NCBI GenBank assembly: GCA_040880405.1
Contig: JBBDIM010000058.1
Span: forward strand, 1-6,223
DNA: 6,223 nt
Direction: 5' to 3'
DNA from: JBBDIM01 sp040880405
GTDB lineage: Bacteria > Planctomycetota > Planctomycetia > Pirellulales > Pirellulaceae
The translations under genes and the position numbers were made by a program. The stretch's first letter is position 1. The number at the start of each line of letters is the position of its first letter. Positions 1-6,223 of this stretch are shown here, in pieces. The notes under the pieces were generated by a model that was not told the DNA's origin, ran no database searches, and saw only the letters and a program-made list of their open reading frames with translations.

Positions 1-103
1 GGGTTCGCGGCCGCCGCTGATTTTCTAATGGTACTCATCCCCGTTTCCTCCCCTCACTGCCTCTGGGCAAATCGGGAACTTATTTATCTGTGGCCCCTTA
101 CGT

Positions 104-131
104 CTCCGCGCTCTCTGCGCCTCTGCGTTTC
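104..131. repeat. CTCYGCG short-unit repeat
   Basis: Three copies of the heptamer CTCYGCG lie at 104-110, 113-119 and 121-127, at 8-9 base spacing, followed by TTTC. The composition differs from the neighbouring DNA, and the repeat sits just downstream of the purM stop. From memory, similar CTCTGCG-rich strings are scattered between genes in planctomycetes and several other phyla. Its function is unknown. It does not fold into an obvious terminator for purM. Confidence 0.45.
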
Positions 132-163
132 AGATTCTTAAACTCAGAATATCCCGAACGATA

Positions 164-1225
164 CTAAACGATCGTCACCTGACCGCTCCCGCTGCGGACT
201 TTGCCGATTTCGAAGACTTCACAACCGGCGTCTTCCAGCATCGACTTGACGCGGTTGCTGTAGTAGTCGCTGACCACCACCGCCATGCCGATCCCCATGT
301 TGAACACGCGGTCCATCTCGTCTGGCTCAACCTCGCCTAGCCGTTGCATCCAGGGGAAGACCGGCGGGACTGGCCAGCTATCTCGGCGGAGCTCGATATC
401 AACATGCCCTGGGGTGATTCGCTGCAGGTTCTCTTGCAGCCCACCGCCGGTGATGTGGGCGATGCCATGGACGACGTTCTTTTTTTTGTAGTGCGAGAGG
501 ACTTTGCGGATCGGCTGGACGTAGATTTTTGTCGGCGTCAGGAGGGCCTCACCCACGGTTTGACCGAGTTCCTCGACCACGTCCTCAACCGTGTGCCCGG
601 CGATCTCGAAGACGATTTTGCGGACCAGGCTATATCCATTGGAGTGGATGCCGCTCGAAGCTAAACCCAACACCACATCCCCGTCGGCCATCGCGGTCCC
701 GTCGATCAGGTGGCGCCGCTCGGCCACCCCGACACAGAACCCGGCCATGTCGTAATCCCCTACTTGGTAGATGTCCGGCATGATCGCTGTTTCGCCACCG
801 ACCAAGGCGCAATCCCCTTGCAGGCAACCGCCGGTGATCCCGGTCACCAGTTGTTCCAGCAGGTCGGGGTCGTCCTTGCCCATCGCGACGTAGTCCAGGA
901 AGAACAGCGGTTCGGCACCGCAGCAGATGGCGTCGTTCACGCACATCGCGACCAGGTCGATCCCGACCGTATCGTGCCGACCGGTCATGATCGCCAATTT
1001 GAGCTTCGTGCCGACCCCATCGGTGCAGGAGATCAGCACCGGGTCTTCATACTTCCGCGCGAACAACGGGCTATCGAAATCGAGGCGAAACAGCCCCGCG
1101 AACCCGCCATCCAGTCGCATCACCCGAGGGCTGTAGGTTCGGCGGGCCAGCGCCGGTAGCCGCGACATCGACTGGGCGTAGACATCCAGATCAACCCCGG
1201 CATCCTTGTAACTCGCCTTCGCCAT
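164..1225 (-). CDS. purM: Phosphoribosylformylglycinamidine cyclo-ligase (AIR synthetase)
   Basis: This cytoplasmic enzyme of de novo purine synthesis uses ATP to close FGAM into aminoimidazole ribonucleotide (AIR). The 353-residue protein is close to the roughly 345 residues of E. coli PurM. It shows the family signatures in order: YKDAGVD near the N-terminus (6-12), DGVGTKLKLA (69-78), GIDLVAMCVND (88-98), GAEPLFFLDY (103-112), the glycine-rich LVGGETA, SSGIHSNGYSLVR, and HITGGGLQEN in the C-terminal half. The start is ATG at 1223-1225, which gives the family-typical N-terminus; AAGGG lies 5 bases upstream. The stop is TAG at 164-166. The gene stands alone, with no purN or other pur gene next to it, and is divergent from the debranching gene. 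Two small oddities are an Ile where many homologues have Glu (GGETAIMP rather than GGETAEMP) and a run of eight A on the coding strand at 480-487 (Lys247-249). Identification is secure. Confidence 0.97.
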   Translation of the reverse strand: MAKASYKDAGVDLDVYAQSMSRLPALARRTYSPRVMRLDGGFAGLFRLDFDSPLFARKYEDPVLISCTDGVGTKLKLAIMTGRHDTVGIDLVAMCVNDAICCGAEPLFFLDYVAMGKDDPDLLEQLVTGITGGCLQGDCALVGGETAIMPDIYQVGDYDMAGFCVGVAERRHLIDGTAMADGDVVLGLASSGIHSNGYSLVRKIVFEIAGHTVEDVVEELGQTVGEALLTPTKIYVQPIRKVLSHYKKKNVVHGIAHITGGGLQENLQRITPGHVDIELRRDSWPVPPVFPWMQRLGEVEPDEMDRVFNMGIGMAVVVSDYYSNRVKSMLEDAGCEVFEIGKVRSGSGQVTIV

Positions 1226-1230
1226 GAAAA

Positions 1231-1235
1231 CCCTT
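1231..1235 (-). promoter_or_regulatory. Ribosome binding site of purM
   Basis: On the minus strand AAGGG lies 5 bases upstream of the purM ATG. It is a short but acceptable Shine-Dalgarno match and supports the ATG at 1225. Confidence 0.45.
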
Positions 1236-1280
1236 GCCTAATATTGCCATCACTGCCAGCACTGCCGGAAGAAGGCCCTG

Positions 1281-1309
1281 ATTTTCGGCCCCAGACAATC
1301 TTTTGTCAA
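1281..1309 (-). promoter_or_regulatory. Candidate sigma70-type promoter of purM
   Basis: Minus-strand TTGACA (1309-1304) is a perfect -35 consensus. It is followed after exactly 17 bases by GAAAAT (1286-1281), a 4/6 match to TATAAT. Transcription would begin near 1274 and give a leader of about 50 bases before the purM ATG. The -35 box is embedded in an inverted repeat, GACAA-AAGA-TTGTC (1307-1294), which could be an operator. The promoter is inferred from sequence only; sigma factor preferences of this organism are not known. Confidence 0.4.
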
Positions 1310-1336
1310 CGACATGCGATCCCTTGCTCTGGGACC

Positions 1337-1360
1337 GCCGACGTCCCCGTCGGCATTTTT
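1337..1360 (+). terminator. Terminator-like hairpin with T-run, no obvious upstream gene
   Basis: GCCGACG (1337-1343) and CGTCGGC (1348-1354) form a perfect 7-bp GC-rich stem with a TCCC loop, followed directly by ATTTTT. This fits a Rho-independent terminator for plus-strand transcription. The only gene to its left is purM on the opposite strand, so it has no normal client. It may stop antisense transcription, end a small unannotated RNA, or be a dispersed palindromic repeat. An alternative pairing exists between CGCCG (1336-1340) and CGGCG (1361-1365). Confidence 0.45.
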
Positions 1361-1452
1361 CGGCGTGAGGATCAACCATTGGCAACGCCGCCTGATGAAA
1401 CCGGAGACGGTGCCTGAACTTCCCGGAAAAGACCGGATTATCTCTCACTTCT

Positions 1453-1481
1453 CATGCCCACGCTTTACGGGCGTGGGCATG
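1453..1481. repeat. Perfect 11-bp-stem palindromic repeat
   Basis: CATGCCCACGC (1453-1463) and GCGTGGGCATG (1471-1481) are exact inverted copies around the 7-base spacer TTTACGG. There is no T-run on either side, so it is not a standard terminator. The GCCCACGC core resembles intergenic palindromes that I recall as common in planctomycete genomes. It has no GTAG head, unlike the element at 4164-4330, so it is probably a separate family. Confidence 0.6.
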
Positions 1482-1773
1482 GCACCCAGCCTGATTCCCC
1501 TCCCGTTGGACATCGGGCAAACGATCCCCCGGACGGGAAAGAGCACCTTTGGCTCGGCGGTTTGCCGCCAAGCAGATTCCGGATTAAGCTGCCGTGGTCG
1601 TGATGGATAGGAAAATCCGGAGGTTCAGAGCGATAAATCACCCCCTTTTCTCCAACTTGCCACTAAACTCGACGCACCTCGGAAATTTTTGCTCTAAGCT
1701 ATTACTTCGCTAGATGATGCAACAATCGACGACACACCGAAAAATGAAGGATAGGAGGGGTGCCTGAACCGGC

Positions 1774-1802
1774 TTAACTGAATTTCAGTGGTAGGGTATT
1801 AA
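1774..1802 (+). promoter_or_regulatory. Weak candidate promoter for the debranching gene
   Basis: TTAACT (1774-1779) and TATTAA (1797-1802) are each 4/6 matches to the -35 and -10 consensus with 17 bases between them. The near-palindrome CTGAATTTCAG (1778-1788) overlaps the -35 box and could be an operator. The distance to the start codon at 1985 is long, about 180 bases. This is a tentative call; no better match was seen nearer the gene. Confidence 0.18.
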
Positions 1803-1970
1803 CACCACGAGTCACCAGACCGCCAACGAGCTAGCTAGTAGCACGGCAGCGAATCGTCGTGAGAACCTGGGAATATGGTTTTCACCCACGAGCTGCTCCG
1901 CCAAGAATTGCTGGCCCAGAGGTGTGAAATGGCTCGATACCCGCTTCATAGACCATTGAAAGATTCAGAC

Positions 1971-1975
1971 AGAGG
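1971..1975 (+). promoter_or_regulatory. Ribosome binding site of the debranching gene
   Basis: AGAGG lies 9 bases upstream of the ATG at 1985. An in-frame TAG at 1949-1951 closes the frame further upstream, and there is no earlier ATG. A second in-frame ATG at 1991 would be 15 bases from AGAGG and is less likely. Confidence 0.45.
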
Positions 1976-1984
1976 CCGTCACCT

Positions 1985-4072
<2,088 letters not shown>

Positions 4073-4113
4073 GCGGCCAAGCAAAAACGCAACGGTGCCC
4101 GCACGGCAAAAAG

Positions 4114-4153
4114 AAAAGTCCGCCCGAGTGAATCAACTCGCGCGGACTTTTTT
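4114..4153. terminator. Bidirectional Rho-independent terminator
   Basis: AAAAGTCCGC-C-CGAGT (4114-4129) pairs with 4136-4151 around the loop GAATCA. It forms a 15-bp stem interrupted by one C-C mismatch, ending in a run of six T (4148-4153). The left arm is preceded by an A-rich stretch, so the minus strand also has a T-rich tail. It begins 42 bases after the stop of the debranching gene. It can also end aspS transcripts, although about 200 bases of repeat DNA lie between it and the aspS stop. Confidence 0.85.
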
Positions 4154-4163
4154 GTGTGGCAAA

Positions 4164-4201
4164 GGTAGGGTGGGTGAAGGCCGTTAGGCCGTAACCCACC
4201 A
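4164..4201 (+). repeat. Left REP hairpin
   Basis: GTAG at 4165-4168 leads into GGTGGGT (4169-4175), which pairs with ACCCACC (4194-4200). Inside this stem GGCC (4179-4182) pairs with GGCC (4187-4190) around GTTA. The mismatches between the two stem parts give the bulged hairpin typical of REP sequences. Confidence 0.6.
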
Positions 4202-4244
4202 AGGGTGCGCGGTTGGAATGGCTGGCGCGGGTTGGGGATGTTTT

Positions 4245-4270
4245 GGCTCAGGTTTGCATGAACCTGGGCC
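4245..4270 (+). repeat. Central hairpin of the REPIN-like element
   Basis: GGCTCAGGTT (4245-4254) pairs with AACCTGGGCC (4261-4270) over 10 positions, one of them a G-U wobble, around the loop TGCATG. TTTT stretches flank it on both sides (4241-4244 and 4272-4275). The short GTTTT after the stem could give weak plus-strand termination, but its position inside the paired repeats suggests it is part of the element. Confidence 0.5.
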
Positions 4271-4298
4271 GTTTTGCCGATAGATCCTTGGTTGGCGA

Positions 4299-4330
4299 TG
4301 GTGGGTTCCGAGGACTCCACCCACCCTACC
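4299..4330 (-). repeat. Right REP hairpin, inverted
   Basis: Read on the minus strand, GTAG (4329-4326) leads into GGTGGGT (4325-4319), which pairs with ACCCACC (4306-4300). The inner part is weaker than in the left copy. The outer end lies 17 bases beyond the aspS stop codon. Confidence 0.55.
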
Positions 4331-4347
4331 AGTTTACCGTCCGCGCT

Positions 4348-6126
4348 CTACGTTTCATCCTTGCGGATGACGCGGATTGCTAGTTCTTCCAACTGCTTGC
4401 GATCGACGCCGCTGGGGGCTTCGGTCATCATGTCGGCGGCGCGTTGGGTTTTGGGGAAGGCGATGCAGTCGCGGATGTTGTCCAAGCCGCCGAAGAGCAT
4501 CACCCAGCGGTCGATCCCCAGCGCGATGCCACCATGCGGCGGAGCACCGTATTGCAGGGCGTCGAGCAAAAACCCGAACCGGTCTTGGGCGTCTTCCGGT
4601 GACATGCCCAGCAAGGAAAACACCTGCTGCTGGATGGCGCCATCGTGGATTCGGATCGTTCCGCCACCCGCCTCGCTGCCGTTGATCACCAGGTCGTAGG
4701 CCACGGCCCGGCATGAACCGGGGTCGGTTGCCAGACGCTCGACATCCTCTGGCCGCGGCGCGGTGAACGGATGGTGCATGGCGACCCAGCGATCTTCCTC
4801 CTCGTCGTGGTCGAACATCGGGAACTCGACCACCCAGGAAAAGTTCATCTGACCGGGGCTGTACAGTTTGAGCTCTGCCCCGAGACGTTTCCGCAGCCCG
4901 TACAGGGCCTTGCAGGTCACCTCGAATTTGTCGGCGACAATCAAAATCAGGTCGCCCGGCTCGGCGGTGAACCGTGCAGCGAATTTCGCCAATAGTTCAG
5001 CGGTAAAATTTTTGGCGATCGGCGAGGCCAACGTGCCATCCGCCTCGACCTTGAACCAGGCGAGCCCCTTGGCTCCGAAATCGTCCTGGACCATCGAGGT
5101 CATCTCGTCGATCAGACGCCGCGAGTACTTATCGGCGGCACCCTTGGCCACAATGCCGCGGACGCGGCCACCACCATCGGCGACTCCACGGAACACACGG
5201 AACTCCGCCTCGGCGGCCAGGTCGGTTGCGTCGACAATCTCCATTCCAAACCGGAGGTCGGGGGCGTCGTGGCCGAACCGCTCCATTGCCTCGTCGTAGG
5301 TCATCCGGGGGAGTGGTAACGTCAGCTCGATGCCGAGGATCTCCTGGGCGACCTTCGCCACCAGGTTGTCGATCATGCCGACGACGTCGTCCATTTCGCA
5401 GAACGACATCTCCATGTCCAACTGGGTGAACTCTGGTTGTCGGTCGGCCCGGAGGTCTTCGTCGCGGAAACATCGCGCGACCTGGACGTAGCGGTCGTAG
5501 CCCGCCATCATCAAAATTTGCTTGTAAAGCTGCGGCGACTGCGGCAAGGCGTAAAACTCGCCATGGTGGATCCGGCTCGGGACTAAATAGTCCCGCGCAC
5601 CTTCCGGCGTGCTGCGGCCGAGGATGGGGGTCTCGACGTCGATGAACTGGTTTTCGTCGAAGAAGTCCCGCATCAGCTTGATGATCCGGCTTCGCAGTTG
5701 CAGGGTCTGCTGCATCGGGGCGCGGCGGAGGTCCAAATAGCGATACTTGAGCCGCAGGTCCTCGCCTGGCAAATCTTGCTGCGAGGGGAAGAATGGGGGT
5801 GTTTTGCACTTATTAAGGACCGTCAGCTTCTCGACGCGGATCTCGATCTGTCCGGTTTCAAGCTTCGCGTTGATCGTCCCGTCGGGCCGCGCATCGACCT
5901 GGCCGACGATCTGCAGGACATCCTCGTTGCGGATCGACCGAGAGGCCTGTAGGACTTCGGCCCCACTATCGGAGCTAAACACCACTTGGGTTTTGCCGTA
6001 ACGATCGCGCAAGTCGACGAACAACCCGCCACCATGATCGCGATAACTATCAACCCACCCACTGAGGGTAACCTGTTGTCCGACGTGCTGTTGACGCAGT
6101 TCGCCGCAAGTGTGAGAGCGAAACAA
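4348..6126 (-). CDS. aspS: Aspartyl-tRNA synthetase, bacterial type, probably non-discriminating
   Basis: This class II synthetase charges tRNA with aspartate in the cytoplasm. From the TTG at 6126 it has 592 residues, against 590 in E. coli. Order: OB-fold anticodon-binding domain (about 1-105), catalytic core with TPEGARDY (173-180), ALPQSPQLYKQ, motif 2 FRDEDLRADRQPEFTQ (from 220), an inserted GAD domain (about 290-420), VINGSEAGGG, and motif 3 GIALGIDR ending at Arg540. The start chosen gives the family-typical N-terminus (M)FRSHTCGELR and has AGGA 8 bases upstream. An in-frame TTG at 6154-6156 would add ten residues that do not look like the family. The anticodon-binding domain has His31 (RDHGG) and Gly83 (RPDGTIN), where E. 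coli has Leu30 and a Lys-containing DEKN segment. These residues mark non-discriminating enzymes that also form Asp-tRNA(Asn). The stop is TAG at 4348-4350. Family assignment is certain; tRNA specificity is inferred. Confidence 0.95.
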   Translation of the reverse strand: MFRSHTCGELRQQHVGQQVTLSGWVDSYRDHGGGLFVDLRDRYGKTQVVFSSDSGAEVLQASRSIRNEDVLQIVGQVDARPDGTINAKLETGQIEIRVEKLTVLNKCKTPPFFPSQQDLPGEDLRLKYRYLDLRRAPMQQTLQLRSRIIKLMRDFFDENQFIDVETPILGRSTPEGARDYLVPSRIHHGEFYALPQSPQLYKQILMMAGYDRYVQVARCFRDEDLRADRQPEFTQLDMEMSFCEMDDVVGMIDNLVAKVAQEILGIELTLPLPRMTYDEAMERFGHDAPDLRFGMEIVDATDLAAEAEFRVFRGVADGGGRVRGIVAKGAADKYSRRLIDEMTSMVQDDFGAKGLAWFKVEADGTLASPIAKNFTAELLAKFAARFTAEPGDLILIVADKFEVTCKALYGLRKRLGAELKLYSPGQMNFSWVVEFPMFDHDEEEDRWVAMHHPFTAPRPEDVERLATDPGSCRAVAYDLVINGSEAGGGTIRIHDGAIQQQVFSLLGMSPEDAQDRFGFLLDALQYGAPPHGGIALGIDRWVMLFGGLDNIRDCIAFPKTQRAADMMTEAPSGVDRKQLEELAIRVIRKDET

Positions 6127-6134
6127 GATACCGT

Positions 6135-6138
6135 TCCT
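6135..6138 (-). promoter_or_regulatory. Ribosome binding site deciding the aspS start
   Basis: On the minus strand AGGA lies 8 bases before the TTG at 6126. The upstream TTG at 6156 has only AGGTGG about 13 bases away, which is too far to be good. This spacing, together with homology of the N-terminus, favours the downstream TTG. Confidence 0.5.
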
Positions 6139-6139
6139 A

Positions 6140-6153
6140 GACCTAAGACCTAA
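6140..6153. repeat. Tandem GACCTAA duplication in the aspS leader
   Basis: GACCTAA occurs twice in direct tandem (6140-6146 and 6147-6153). On the coding strand it reads TTAGGTC TTAGGTC, immediately upstream of the AGGA Shine-Dalgarno, and so adds extra AGG motifs. It may be chance or slippage. Confidence 0.4.
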
Positions 6154-6187
6154 CAAACAACGACCAGCCCACCTGTGGGAATCCCGT

Positions 6188-6216
6188 ATTGTAAACCGGG
6201 GGGCGGAAAGTGCCTA
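6188..6216 (-). promoter_or_regulatory. Candidate sigma70-type promoter of aspS
   Basis: On the minus strand TAGGCA (6216-6211, 4/6 match) and TACAAT (6193-6188, 5/6 match) are 17 bases apart. Transcription would begin near 6181, giving a leader of about 55 bases before the TTG at 6126. The upstream TTG at 6156 would also lie within such a transcript, so this promoter does not settle the start. Confidence 0.4.
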
Positions 6217-6223
6217 GGTTGGC

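Larger units (their letters stand above)
1310..1970. other. Long divergent spacer with no convincing gene
   Basis: The space between the purM and debranching-gene starts is 759 bp. Short open frames occur on both strands, but none has a recognisable protein motif or a convincing start. The stretch does contain secondary-structure signals: a hairpin with a T-run at 1337-1360, an 11-bp perfect hairpin at 1453-1481, GGCGG/CCGCC at 1556-1569, and TCCGGATT (1578-1585) matched by AATCCGGA (1614-1621). CCGGATTA also occurs directly at 1433-1440 and 1579-1586. No tRNA, rRNA or known riboswitch is recognised. A small RNA or a decayed gene cannot be excluded by eye. Confidence 0.5.
4164..4330. repeat. 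REPIN/MITE-like element with 13-bp terminal inverted repeats
   Basis: GGTAGGGTGGGTG (4164-4176) is repeated exactly in inverse at 4318-4330. Inside each end lies a further inverted copy of AACCCACCA (4193-4201 and, inverted, 4299-4307), so each end folds as its own hairpin. Each hairpin is preceded on its outer side by GTAG (4165-4168; CTAC at 4326-4329). A GTAG head plus an imperfect palindrome, in two facing copies, is the established layout of REP sequences and REPINs mobilised by RAYT (IS200/IS605-like Y1) transposases. No transposase is present in the window and no target duplication is visible. The element occupies almost the whole gap between the terminator and the aspS stop. Confidence 0.65.

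Noticed and set aside
132..153. A purM terminator from ATTCT/AGAAT
   Set aside because: The stem is only 5 AT-rich base pairs with no T-run on the minus strand.
1191..1448. An 85-residue minus-strand frame overlapping the purM start
   Set aside because: It overlaps the purM start and promoter region and has a low-information, Arg- and Gly-rich translation.
1314..1610. A 98-residue open frame in the divergent spacer
   Set aside because: It runs through both hairpin repeats, has no clear ribosome binding site and shows no protein motif.
1788..1808. A third REP copy, suggested by GGTAGGGT
   Set aside because: Only eight bases match the element at 4164. The local GTGGT/ACCAC fold is weak and lacks the GGTGGGT stem.
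1780..1860. A tRNA or riboswitch in the spacer, suggested by CACCACGAGTCACC-like strings
   Set aside because: No acceptor stem, T-loop sequence or anticodon arm can be assembled, and no known riboswitch core is seen.

Overview
The window carries three complete housekeeping or metabolic genes separated by repeat-rich spacers. They are purM (minus strand), a glgX/isoamylase-type glycogen debranching gene (plus strand) and aspS (minus strand). The three genes do not form an operon. Divergent purM and the debranching gene are separated by about 760 bp of apparently non-coding DNA. The debranching gene and aspS converge on a shared terminator and a short repeat element. The genes serve separate pathways (purine synthesis, glycogen breakdown, tRNA charging), so nothing here looks like a new multi-gene system.

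Organism: a free-living, moderately GC-rich bacterium, most likely Planctomycetota (Pirellulaceae-like). This is an inference from wide intergenic spacing, isolated single genes for core pathways, the style of the three proteins and the dispersed hairpin repeats. No marker in the window proves it.

Layout: 1-163 is the purM downstream flank and contains a short CTCTGCG-type repeat. purM occupies 164-1225, with a good sigma70-like promoter candidate at 1281-1309. 1226-1984 holds no convincing gene but has two strong perfect hairpins (1337-1360 and 1453-1481) and weaker inverted repeats. The debranching gene occupies 1985-4072. A bidirectional Rho-independent terminator lies at 4114-4153. A 167-bp REPIN-like element with 13-bp perfect terminal inverted repeats lies at 4164-4330. 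aspS occupies 4348-6126; I place its start at a TTG codon, with a promoter candidate at 6188-6216.

The most useful observations are: (1) the REPIN-like element, in which two GTAG-headed hairpins face each other between convergent genes; (2) AspRS residues that predict a non-discriminating enzyme, which would imply Asn-tRNA is made through GatCAB; (3) a debranching enzyme whose motif wording resembles plant isoamylase more than E. coli GlgX; and (4) a terminator-like hairpin and a perfect 11-bp-stem hairpin with no assigned gene in the long divergent spacer.
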